From Gammaproteobacteria bacterium (GTDB taxonomy: Bacteria; Pseudomonadota; Gammaproteobacteria; SZUA-140), in NCBI GenBank assembly GCA_020845975.1, contig JADLET010000089.1, positions 1 through 41,943 of the forward strand: 41,943 bases of DNA. Reading direction: 5' to 3'. A program made the position numbers and the translations under genes. The notes beneath the pieces are model-generated. The model saw only the letters and a list, made by a program, of their open reading frames with translations. It ran no database searches and had not been told where the DNA came from. Below, piece after piece: positions 7,559 through 15,093 of this stretch (position 1 is the stretch's first letter; each line of letters begins with the position of its first letter).

Positions 7559-9271
7559 TCAGAATTCACGATTCCACGAGGCATACCAGATACATGGTGG
7601 CGCCGGGAAACCGTCGCTGTATTTGTAGTCGCGGTCGAAGATGTTGTCGATGCGCAACAGAAGTCGGTTCTGGCCCCATGTGTAATCGGTCTGGAAGTTG
7701 GTTACGGCATAACCATGGACAGGCGCTTGGTGGTCGGCGCGCGAATACTGTTGCGAGATGAGCTGAGTGTTGGCGCCGGCCGTCCAGTCGGGTGATATCC
7801 GCCACTGGATGTCGAGTCGACTCTGACGACGAGGTTTGAACGGCAGCGTGTTGCCGGTGTCTTCGTCGAAGGTATGCAGATAGAGGTGGGTTGGCTTGAT
7901 TTCCCAGTCGGACAAGGGTTTCCATTTGAGGGAGATCTCGGCCCCGCGCTGAGTGACACGGCCGACATTCTGGTAACTGCCGATGCCGTCGCCGCCGCGG
8001 ATGAAGGTGATGTTATCCGAGATCCGGCTGTCAAACAGGGATACACCAGCGGTCAGGGCGTTGTTTGCCTGAAGGGCGGCTCCGAGTCTGTAGCTTGTGA
8101 TGTCCTCCATCTGTAGATCGGGGTTCTGCCTCGTGGTGGTGCTCTCGCTATATCGCTGCAGGAAGGTCGGGATGTTGTTGGTCCACTCGGCGCCGGCGGT
8201 CAGGTTGAATCTGCCGACCTTGTGTTCGAGCTTCAGCTCCGGACTGGTCGTTTCTTCGTACTCGGAGTAGTAATTCCAGCGCAGGCTGAACGTGAGTCTC
8301 GTCGCGCCTTCGCCCGACTCGACGGTCTTCGCGCCGACCAGCCCCAGGCGCTCTTCCCGTTGGGACTGGACCCGGTTGCCAGAGACCTCCGCGATCTCGA
8401 GATTGCTCCCGACCTTGGTCCGACCCAGCGTGGGCAGCGCGAGTTCTCCCTTGAGGTCGGCTCCGATCGCCCTGCTCTGGAGTGTGGTGTCCAGTGCGGT
8501 ATCTGGATTAGTGTTATGTCTTTCAAAGTGGTTGATGTAGGCGGTACCCAGGTAATGGTCCGTGGTGTGCGAGAGGGTGGCGCCGCTGGTGCTGTTGCGC
8601 GCGCGCGCATTCGGCGTGGGAAATTCCGGCAGGCCGGGGGAGCCGCGCTCTTCCCGCGCATGATCGAGTGAGAGATCGAGCTTGGCACTTTCGTTGCGTG
8701 GCACATTCAGCTTGAACCCGGCAGTTCTGGAGTTGATATCATTGTTGACGCGAAAGCCGTCCGTCCAGTCTCCGCCAAGGGAAATACCCACGCCCAGATT
8801 GCGCAGCCGGGTCTGGTAATCCAGGTCGATATTGCCAGCGTGGAATCTGCCGATGCCCAGATCGATTGAACCTCGATCGCCGTCCATGCGCCGCGTCGTG
8901 ATCCTGATCACGCCCCCGCTGCTGTCATCGCCGTAGAGCGCGGTCTCTCCTCCGGAGATGACCTCAATGCGTTCGATTTCATTCAGTGAGACCAGCTCCC
9001 ATTTGACGGTGCCGCGGCTGGACAACGGATCGTTGATCGGGCGGCCATCGAGAAAGACCCGGACGGCGGAAGAGCCGAGGATGCTGATCGAAGAGGTGCC
9101 GGCGCTGACGCCAGGAACCTGGTTCATCAGATCATTGATGGTGCGGACGTTGAGGCTGCGGATATTGTCGCGGGTCAGGAGATATTTTCCATTAGCGCCG
9201 ATCTCCGCTGCCGGTAGCGGAGCGGTGATCAGCAACAGGGCAAAGCAGATGAGCGGTTTTCCCATGCGCAC
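7559..9271 (-). CDS. Compact TonB-dependent receptor (BtuB-like plug and barrel) without an obvious TonB box
   Basis: A 570-residue outer-membrane receptor with a signal peptide ('MGKPLICFALLLITAPLPA'; the start may be the second Met). The plug begins almost at once: 'YLLTRDNIRSLNVRTINDLMNQVPGV', then 'VRVFLDGRPINDP' and 'IERIEVISGGETALYGDDSSGGVIRI', which are classic plug motifs. The barrel follows with 'LRIDNIFDRDYKYSDGFPAP' and ends in '...SWNREF', with the terminal Phe needed for BAM recognition. Only about 10 residues separate the predicted cleavage site from the plug, and no DTLxVTA-like TonB box is visible. The gene begins 19 bp after the stop of the larger receptor and is surely cotranscribed with it. 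The ligand is unknown; the similarity to BtuB is general. Confidence 0.9.
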   Translation of the reverse strand: MRMGKPLICFALLLITAPLPAAEIGANGKYLLTRDNIRSLNVRTINDLMNQVPGVSAGTSSISILGSSAVRVFLDGRPINDPLSSRGTVKWELVSLNEIERIEVISGGETALYGDDSSGGVIRITTRRMDGDRGSIDLGIGRFHAGNIDLDYQTRLRNLGVGISLGGDWTDGFRVNNDINSRTAGFKLNVPRNESAKLDLSLDHAREERGSPGLPEFPTPNARARNSTSGATLSHTTDHYLGTAYINHFERHNTNPDTALDTTLQSRAIGADLKGELALPTLGRTKVGSNLEIAEVSGNRVQSQREERLGLVGAKTVESGEGATRLTFSLRWNYYSEYEETTSPELKLEHKVGRFNLTAGAEWTNNIPTFLQRYSESTTTRQNPDLQMEDITSYRLGAALQANNALTAGVSLFDSRISDNITFIRGGDGIGSYQNVGRVTQRGAEISLKWKPLSDWEIKPTHLYLHTFDEDTGNTLPFKPRRQSRLDIQWRISPDWTAGANTQLISQQYSRADHQAPVHGYAVTNFQTDYTWGQNRLLLRIDNIFDRDYKYSDGFPAPPCIWYASWNREF

Positions 9272-9290
9272 GCGGCGTGATCCTGGACCT

Positions 9291-11762
9291 TCAGATTTCC
9301 AGTGAGAGTTGCACTAACCAGGATCGGCCCGGCGACAGATAGAAGTCGTACCACTCCTCATCAGTCAGGTTGTCGATGGACAGCGATGCGGTGAGTTGTT
9401 CGGTAATCTGATAACCAAGCCTTGTCTCGATAAGGGTATAGGCATCATAGGCGCCCGGCACTCCTTCCACATCGTCGGAGTTGTCATCGCGGTTGAAGCG
9501 GTGCGCGGTATAGCGCACGGTTGCGCCCAGGCCGAGCCGGTTTCGTTGCCAGTTGGCGCCGAACGTCGCCACATGCTTGGGTATCTGGACGATGCGTTTT
9601 CCCTCCGAGGCCGGGACGAGAGGGTTATTGTCGATCCGGGCGTCAGTGTAAGTGTAGGCAGCGTTCCAGTCAGTCCGGGAAATGTGGCCGGAGAGGCTGA
9701 TCTCCAGGCCGCGGCTGTGGGCCTTGGCCGCGTTCTCGAAGCGCTGTACCGGGGGGGTGGACGACGCTGTGGTGCGGTAGATGAAATCCTTCATGTGGTT
9801 GCTGAAATAGGTCGTGACCAGACTGGTGTCGTCGGTGAGGTGGTGGTCCAGGCCCGCCTCCAAGGAGGTGGCCATTTCCGGGGCGAGTTCGGGATTACTC
9901 TCGAACGTGGTGCCGGAGAGAGGCGACAGCCAGCTGCGATAGAGCTCGAACACGGCAGGAGCGCGGAATGATCTGCCGGCGGCGAGACGATAGCGCGTCT
10001 CCGGGGTGTGCTGATAGCTCAGCGCGGCCTTGGGGCTGAAGCGACTGTCACTGCGGCGTGGATATCGGATAGGGTAGCCGCTGACGCCGACGGTGTCAGC
10101 CAGACCGTCGCGGGTTTCCCACCAGTCATATCTCGCACCCAGGTAGGTCGTGAGTCTGTCTGTGATGTCGTAACGGTCCTGCGCGAATACGGCGCGGGCC
10201 AGCTCCTGTCCGCGTGCCTGGTAGGTGAGCGACGTCGCGCTGTCGCGATCGCTCCAGTCGGAAAGTGCGTGTTCCGTGTTGCGAGCGTCTCCCTGGCGGA
10301 AGAATAAACCGGTGGTGAGTGCGTGCCGGGAGCCAAGTGGAGTTTCTAGCTGCCAATCCAGAACGCGGTGGGTGGCTGTCGTCTTGCTGCCTGTGCCCGC
10401 GCCGCTGCTTTGGGTAGCCGCGACCGACGGGGTGGTGAACCATCCATTGTATTGATCGATATATCCCAGAGTAAGCTTGCTGCTGGAGCCCCCCAACAAA
10501 CTGGATTGGGAGATGATGTATTGATCCTGCTCCAGGCCGCCTGGCCCGGACAGATAATTCGCTGTTGGTGTGGCCTGAAAGGAGCTGCTGGCGGCGGAGA
10601 TGAACGCCGCATTACCAGAAGCATCGTGCAGAAAACTCCGCGGATTCTTGTAATCGTAGCGGGATCTGCTGCGCGCGTAATTGACGCTGACATTGTTCGT
10701 TGTCGAAAAACGATATTTGCCTGCGAGTGCCAGATTGGTGTCTTCATAACCGTTGTTACCGCTGTGACCGATGATGAAGCGGGCATTTCCCTGAATGTCC
10801 GTGATCGTTTCTGCGCCCGTCAGGCCGGGCGGAGGGGCGGTCGTGCGGGCGATGAAGTTCGTGGGATAACCGTCAGTCGCATGACGGCTGAGGCTGGCAC
10901 GCAGGCCAAGCGCATCAGTGAGCTGCACGCTGCCGGAAAACGAGGCAGCGAGTACGTCATGCGGCGCTTTCTCGCTGTCGAACGCGTCGCCATGGCCAAT
11001 CTTGAGGTGCGCCTGCGTACCACCTGTTTCCTTGGTGATGACATTGATGACTCCCCCCATCGCATTGCTGCCATACAGGCTGGAGAACGGACCGCGCACC
11101 ACTTCGATTTGTTCGATGTCGTCGAGATTGACGGAGGAGAAATTGGCGTCGCCGGTGTAGGTGTCGTTGAGCGGGATGCCGTTAAGCAGGATCGCTGTGC
11201 GACGCATGGTGGGAAACCCGCGCAGGGAAATATTGGCGCCGGTATCCATCAGGCCTTTGCCACGTCGAAAATATCCTCCCGGGGTAAGATTTAGAGCCTG
11301 GTCGACTGTCATGACATGGCGATTCTGCAGCTCCTTCGCTGTAATGACACTGACGGCGGCAGGAGCTGTATTGGTCAGGGTTTTCCCTCGCGTTGCGCTC
11401 ACGATCAGGGTTGGCAGGATGTCGGTTTCCCGGTGTGTCGCGGTGCGACTGGCCACGGACTGGGCGGGTACGGATGCCTGAATGGCTGCCGTGACGGGAG
11501 TGGTTAAGGTATAGCGCAGGCCGGTGCCGCGCAGGAGACGTGCCAAGGCTTCGGTGATCGATAGCCTGCCCGTTACCCCCTGCGTGAACTTGTTTTCCAC
11601 TGCTTCGCTGTCGTATAGCAACTCGATATCCGCTTGTTGTATCAACAGCTCGAGCGCGGACGGCAGCCCCTGCGGCGCGATATTGAAATCCCTTCGGTCT
11701 TCCGCTGCCGATCCGGTTGCGATCAGGAGCAGCAATATCCCTATTGCGAACGGCAATCGCAT
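9291..11762 (-). CDS. TonB-dependent transducer receptor with N-terminal STN signalling domain
   Basis: About 823 residues from the ATG at 11762, chosen because it opens a signal peptide ('MRLPFAIGILLLLIATGSAA') and has AGGTGG six bases upstream; the track start at 11837 is too early. After the signal peptide comes an STN (secretin/TonB short N-terminal) domain, about 22-95 ('FNIAPQGLPSALELLIQQAD', 'LLYDSEAV'). A TonB-box-like 'TLIVSATR' lies near 118-125, then a plug ('NLTPGGYF', 'RTAILLNGIPLND', 'IEVVRGPFSSLYGSNAMGGV') and a barrel ending 'FYLSPGRSWLVQLSLEI'. STN receptors signal ligand occupancy to a FecR-type anti-sigma factor, and such a gene lies immediately upstream with its ECF sigma factor. 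It is paralogous to the partial receptor at 3-1073. Confidence 0.93.
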   Translation of the reverse strand: MRLPFAIGILLLLIATGSAAEDRRDFNIAPQGLPSALELLIQQADIELLYDSEAVENKFTQGVTGRLSITEALARLLRGTGLRYTLTTPVTAAIQASVPAQSVASRTATHRETDILPTLIVSATRGKTLTNTAPAAVSVITAKELQNRHVMTVDQALNLTPGGYFRRGKGLMDTGANISLRGFPTMRRTAILLNGIPLNDTYTGDANFSSVNLDDIEQIEVVRGPFSSLYGSNAMGGVINVITKETGGTQAHLKIGHGDAFDSEKAPHDVLAASFSGSVQLTDALGLRASLSRHATDGYPTNFIARTTAPPPGLTGAETITDIQGNARFIIGHSGNNGYEDTNLALAGKYRFSTTNNVSVNYARSRSRYDYKNPRSFLHDASGNAAFISAASSSFQATPTANYLSGPGGLEQDQYIISQSSLLGGSSSKLTLGYIDQYNGWFTTPSVAATQSSGAGTGSKTTATHRVLDWQLETPLGSRHALTTGLFFRQGDARNTEHALSDWSDRDSATSLTYQARGQELARAVFAQDRYDITDRLTTYLGARYDWWETRDGLADTVGVSGYPIRYPRRSDSRFSPKAALSYQHTPETRYRLAAGRSFRAPAVFELYRSWLSPLSGTTFESNPELAPEMATSLEAGLDHHLTDDTSLVTTYFSNHMKDFIYRTTASSTPPVQRFENAAKAHSRGLEISLSGHISRTDWNAAYTYTDARIDNNPLVPASEGKRIVQIPKHVATFGANWQRNRLGLGATVRYTAHRFNRDDNSDDVEGVPGAYDAYTLIETRLGYQITEQLTASLSIDNLTDEEWYDFYLSPGRSWLVQLSLEI

Positions 11763-11866
11763 GGGTACCACCTGCGATACTTGTTTGGCATTGAATATCC
11801 CGCCTGAATGACGTTTGAGCTCTCTAAAAGAGGTCACCCTCGGCGGGGCGGGGCCGCTTTTGGGAC

Positions 11867-12871
11867 TTACGGGGCAGGATGCGGCAGGTCGGGAGAGGCG
11901 AGGCGGACTACTCGTCCCTCGAGCTGTGCCTCGACCGGGAGTGTTGCGGACAGTGTGCGGAGAAAGAGGGGCAGGTCGTTGGTGCCAAAGGTTCCGCTCA
12001 GTTTGAGCTGTTTGATATCAGGCGAGGAGAAAGAGAAATCCACTTCATGATAGCGCGCCATCTGGATCGCGACCTCCTCCAGGGTGGAGCGCGTGAAGGT
12101 GATCCGGCCATCGCGCCAAGCGTCCGCCGATGCGGGATCGACACGGCCGAATCCGGTTCTCATGCCATCAGCGGTGTAGGCGAGTCGATCGCCCTGACTG
12201 AGGCGCATGGTGGTAATGTGGTCGGTGGTGATACTGACCGCACCTTCCTTCACGGTGACCACAACCGCGTCCCCCGGCTGTTTGTAGACGTTGAATATCG
12301 TGCCGATATCGCGGATTTGTCCCACCCCGGCCAGGACGTCGAATGGGCGCCCGTCGTCGTGATTCACTGTGAACAGGACCTCTCCATGCTCCAGTCTGAT
12401 GACACGCCCGTTCCGGGTGAATTCGACCCGCACGGCGGAATCTGTATTGAGTTCGAGCTGTGAGCCGTCCGCGAGGAAAATGCTTTTCTGCTCGCCCTTC
12501 ACGGTCTGATAGAACTCGGAAGGCTGGTCGAACCAGAGCCTGTTTCCCGCGGCCAGGGCGATGATGAGGACCAGGCCCAGGGATGCGGCTAGTTGAAAAT
12601 GCCGCACTCGGCTCACTTGCGCGCGAGGCCGGTAGGCGCGCGCGGCGTCACGTGCAGGGAATGCGCGGGGCTTGAATTCGTCGAGGTTCTGCCACAGTCC
12701 GGCGACATGCGCATACGCGTCGCCGTGGCGCGGATCTCGGCCGAGCCAGTCTTCGAACTCTCTGCGCTCAGTCGGCGTGATTTCGCCTGAATATCGGCGC
12801 GCCAGCCAGTATCTGGCCTGCTCTTTTACCTCTTTGTCGTCAGGGGTCTCGAAAGTCACTCTGCCGTACAC
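11867..12871 (-). CDS. FecR-family anti-sigma factor/signal transducer
   Basis: A 334-residue protein. The cytoplasmic N-terminal domain has the 'ARYWLARRYSGEITPTERREFEDWL' motif of FecR N-termini (about 19-43). One membrane helix lies at about 92-109. The periplasmic FecR domain (about 120-225) includes 'SIFLADGSQLELNTDSAVRV', 'IRLEHGEVLFTV' and 'FDVLAGVGQIRDIGTIFNVY'. A C-terminal STN-like module (about 265-325) contains 'VDFSFSSPDIKQLKLSGTFG'. The start is GTG at 12871; a second in-frame GTG at 12859 is also possible, and neither has a strong ribosome-binding site. FecR proteins hold or activate the ECF sigma factor in response to the occupied STN receptor encoded downstream. Confidence 0.92.
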   Translation of the reverse strand: MYGRVTFETPDDKEVKEQARYWLARRYSGEITPTERREFEDWLGRDPRHGDAYAHVAGLWQNLDEFKPRAFPARDAARAYRPRAQVSRVRHFQLAASLGLVLIIALAAGNRLWFDQPSEFYQTVKGEQKSIFLADGSQLELNTDSAVRVEFTRNGRVIRLEHGEVLFTVNHDDGRPFDVLAGVGQIRDIGTIFNVYKQPGDAVVVTVKEGAVSITTDHITTMRLSQGDRLAYTADGMRTGFGRVDPASADAWRDGRITFTRSTLEEVAIQMARYHEVDFSFSSPDIKQLKLSGTFGTNDLPLFLRTLSATLPVEAQLEGRVVRLASPDLPHPAP

Positions 12872-12945
12872 TTATCTTGATCTTGATGACAGTAAGACGT
12901 ATGACCTCGCGGGAAGAGGCCACCGTATTGTTGCCTGTCAGGTGC

Positions 12946-13449
12946 TCAGGGATCAAGCCGTGTGGCGCAATGCTCAATGGCTTTGAGGATGTAGCGTTGT
13001 ACGGTTTTCTTGGACAGGCCGAGCTGCTCGGCGATTTCACTGTGGGTAAGGCCATCCAGCTTGTTGAGAATGAAGGCGTGCCGGCACAGCTCCGGCAACT
13101 CCTCGATAACCGCATTGAAACGGCGCAATCTGGTGTTGCTGTCGAGGGCCGATTCCGGAGACGGCATGGAGGTGGCGAGGGTGTCCGGATCGGCCTCGGT
13201 CTCGGTAAAACGCAAGCGCGTGTTTTCCCTTCGGAGGGCGTCTATCGCGAGATTCGCGGCCGTTCTATAAAGATAAGCCGCCGGATTGGAGATTTCGCCA
13301 GGCGCAGGGTGTTGCAACAGATGCAGGTAGGTTTGTTGGGCGACATCTTCGGCGTCCTGCCGACGCAAACGGGCGCTTAGAAAACGAACCAGATTCCATC
13401 CATGTTGTTCAATCAGCCCGCTGACGAAATCGTTTTTAACGACGGACAT
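12946..13449 (-). CDS. FecI-type ECF RNA polymerase sigma factor
   Basis: About 167 residues from the ATG at 13449 (MSVVKNDFVSGL). Region 2 is visible as 'LVRFLSARLRRQDAEDVAQQTYLHLLQ' plus 'PAAYLYRTAANLAIDALRR'. Region 4 is 'LPELCRHAFILNKLDGLTHSEIAEQLGLSKKTVQRYI'. This is the FecI subgroup pattern. The ORF track starts at 13506, but that ATG lies inside a predicted promoter (13488-13516), so the later ATG is preferred. The sigma factor should direct transcription of the receptor genes downstream in response to FecR. Its own target promoter was not identified. Confidence 0.92.
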   Translation of the reverse strand: MSVVKNDFVSGLIEQHGWNLVRFLSARLRRQDAEDVAQQTYLHLLQHPAPGEISNPAAYLYRTAANLAIDALRRENTRLRFTETEADPDTLATSMPSPESALDSNTRLRRFNAVIEELPELCRHAFILNKLDGLTHSEIAEQLGLSKKTVQRYILKAIEHCATRLDP

Positions 13450-13487
13450 GAGGTCTTTGGTGGGTGAGTTAAGCAAAAGTGTTAAGA

Positions 13488-13516
13488 AGTATGCGTTTAT
13501 AATCATACGATGTCAA
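13488..13516 (-). promoter_or_regulatory. Putative sigma-70 promoter of the fecI-like gene
   Basis: On the minus strand: -35 TTGACA (13511-13516), a 17-bp spacer, and -10-like CATACT (13488-13493). A start near 13481 would leave a leader of about 30 nt to the ATG at 13449. This supports the shorter sigma-factor start, because the longer ORF's ATG falls within the promoter. No convincing Fur site was seen. Confidence 0.5.
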
Positions 13517-13603
13517 GCCTTGGGCGCGGCATCAGTCGATCGCGCGCGTGGTGGATCTGCGGAAGATGAAGCGAATACGAGGGTAATCAGGCGATGCCAG
13601 ATC

Positions 13604-13626
13604 ACCCCTCGTTGGGGAGGAGGGGT
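13604..13626 (-). terminator. Hairpin downstream of the porin gene, weak terminator candidate
   Basis: A 7-bp perfect stem (ACCCCTC/GAGGGGT) with a 9-nt loop lies 10 bp after the porin stop. No T-tract follows on the minus strand, so it would be a non-canonical terminator or 3'-end stabilising hairpin at best. Confidence 0.3.
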
Positions 13627-13636
13627 TGAAGGACGG

Positions 13637-14728
13637 TCAGAAGGTGAAGCTGAAACCGGCCGAGAAGGCGCTCGGTGTGTCACCAGGGGTGGTCGGGACC
13701 TTGTCGCCGTGTCCGCCGTCTACGCCTCTATACTGCGCGTTTGTCTCGTTGTCGGTCATGCCGAAGGCGGCATAGATCCGCGTCTGCGCATCGAGCTGGC
13801 GCGTGACACCCAGGCCGAGCCTGAACGCTCCGGAGTCGCCCTGGTCGTCGTTGCTGTCGGCGATCAGGACCTGCGCGGCATAGGTATAGGTGCCGGCGTG
13901 ATAGCTGCCGTTGACGCCGAATACATTGCGGTCGAGGGTGGGGATATCGTCTGCGCTGATGGTCTCGAAGATCAGGCCGAGTCGTCCGGCGTGGGTGACC
14001 TGATGGCTGGCGGCGATCCGGATGCCGTTGACGTCGCTGTTGTCCGCGCCAGTCTGGAGGTTGGACCAGTCCTCATAGGCCAGGGACACATTCAGCAGGC
14101 CGAGGGTGTACCAGGCGGCGGCGCTGAACAGGTCGTTGTCATTGTCATCGACGTTATTGCTGTCGTTGTCCTGCGCGTCAGTCGCGTACATGGCCTGGAC
14201 TTCCAGCCCCTGAAAGTTGTTCATGTACAGCAGCGCATTGCGGGCGCGCTGATTCATCACGTCGCCATCCGCGGCGCTCGCGCCGAGGATCGCGCGACTG
14301 TCGCCCACCGTGGTGCCGAGCAGGTCCCAGCGAGTGCCCACGGTCTTGTACGGCGTGTCGTGATAGCCGAGCAACACGGTGCCAAATCGGCTGCCGTGGA
14401 ATCCGGCAAAGGTGTTGCGAGTGGCGAATTCACCGCCGCCTTCGTCCGTGCGGTATTCCTGTTCCAGTTGCCAGACCAGCGAAAGATCCGGATTGATGTC
14501 GTGCTGTCCTTTCAGGCCCAGTTGGGTTTCATTGCTGGAGAGGCCCAGATTGCTCGAATCGCCGGGGCTGTCGGTATCGCTCAGGTCGAGCGACAGATCG
14601 ATCGTGCCATAGGCCTCGAGAGCGTTGCCCGCCAGGGGCACGCTGGCGTGGGCGAGCGGTGACAGTGCAAGGGCGGCGCCGGCGGCGAAGGCCGCGCCGA
14701 GGGTTTTCGCGAGACGTGCATTCTTCAA
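13637..14728 (-). CDS. General outer-membrane porin (Gram-negative porin, porin_4 type)
   Basis: A 363-residue trimeric-type porin. The signal peptide is 'MKNARLAKTLGAAFAAGAAL' and onward to 'AHA'. The mature N-terminal strand 'LEAYGTIDLSLDLSD' is followed by repeated amphipathic strands with 'LGLKGQHDINPDLSLVWQLEQEY', the 'RNTFAGFHGSRFGTVLLGY' block typical of proteobacterial porins, and a C-terminal 'FSAGFSFTF' ending in Phe. The start is TTG at 14728, preceded by a good GGAGGG; the nearby ATG is out of frame. It should allow passive diffusion of small hydrophilic solutes. A predicted promoter with a perfect -10 TATAAT lies about 30 bp upstream, divergent from the ammonium channel gene. Confidence 0.92.
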   Translation of the reverse strand: MKNARLAKTLGAAFAAGAALALSPLAHASVPLAGNALEAYGTIDLSLDLSDTDSPGDSSNLGLSSNETQLGLKGQHDINPDLSLVWQLEQEYRTDEGGGEFATRNTFAGFHGSRFGTVLLGYHDTPYKTVGTRWDLLGTTVGDSRAILGASAADGDVMNQRARNALLYMNNFQGLEVQAMYATDAQDNDSNNVDDNDNDLFSAAAWYTLGLLNVSLAYEDWSNLQTGADNSDVNGIRIAASHQVTHAGRLGLIFETISADDIPTLDRNVFGVNGSYHAGTYTYAAQVLIADSNDDQGDSGAFRLGLGVTRQLDAQTRIYAAFGMTDNETNAQYRGVDGGHGDKVPTTPGDTPSAFSAGFSFTF

Positions 14729-14757
14729 AGGGGATCCCTCCGGTTGACGATGCCGGC

Positions 14758-14763
14758 ATTATA
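14758..14763 (-). promoter_or_regulatory. -10 element of the porin promoter
   Basis: A perfect TATAAT on the minus strand, about 30 bp upstream of the porin TTG start. The matching -35 position reads only TTCTGT (17-bp spacing), so the promoter may be weak or need an activator. Confidence 0.45.
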
Positions 14764-14920
14764 GCTGCGTGGTGACTGGAACAGAACCTCATCTTTCTGA
14801 TTGGATTCAGAATTACCCTGCGGCACTCAACGCCTTGCGGGCAGCAGGGAGACTCCTGGCGATTTGCTCAGGGAGGCCTGGTCGCATTGGTGCGCCACTC
14901 TGCTTCTTTGCCTTGTTTTA

Positions 14921-14935
14921 GCACCCTAATAGTGC
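14921..14935 (+). promoter_or_regulatory. NtrC-like palindrome upstream of the ammonium channel gene
   Basis: GCACCCTAATAGTGC is an interrupted palindrome close to the NtrC pattern GCACC-N5-GGTGC (one arm base differs). It is centred about 130 bp before the start expected from the sigma-54 element at 15033-15048, the distance at which NtrC enhancers usually sit. A second GGTGC-containing palindrome (TGGTGCGCCA) lies about 35 bp further upstream. The assignment is by pattern only. Confidence 0.45.
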
Positions 14936-15001
14936 GCTCATTTGTCTGGGCTCACTTATTTAGTGCATAAAAATCGGGCATTACCCTGCTGATAATGCCT
15001 C

Positions 15002-15015
15002 ATATACATGTATAT
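15002..15015. promoter_or_regulatory. 14-bp perfect AT-rich palindrome
   Basis: ATATACATGTATAT is a perfect palindrome in the most AT-rich part of the porin-amtB gap, between the NtrC-like site and the sigma-54 element. It may be a protein-binding site or bendable DNA, in the place where IHF often acts in sigma-54 promoters. No specific factor can be named. Confidence 0.25.
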
Positions 15016-15032
15016 ATTTGATTTTTTAATAG

Positions 15033-15048
15033 TGGTGCAATTTTTGCT
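15033..15048 (+). promoter_or_regulatory. Sigma-54 (RpoN) -24/-12 promoter of the ammonium channel gene
   Basis: TGGTGCAATTTTTGCT matches the sigma-54 consensus TGGCACG-N4-TTGCW with the essential GG (15034-15035) and GC (15046-15047) separated by exactly 10 bases. Transcription would start near 15059, about 35 nt before the ATG. Together with the upstream NtrC-like palindrome this suggests nitrogen-limitation control. Confidence 0.7.
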
Positions 15049-15093
15049 GACAAAACCCCATTTTGATGCGCAGCATGTTGAGAGGAGAACACC

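Noticed and set aside
13448-14662. 404-residue plus-strand ORF opposite the porin
   Set aside because: Shadow ORF; the minus-strand porin has a signal peptide and C-terminal Phe strand.
14888-14906. Second sigma-54-like sequence TTGGTGCGCCACTCTGCTT
   Set aside because: The GG and GC are 11 bases apart rather than the required 10.
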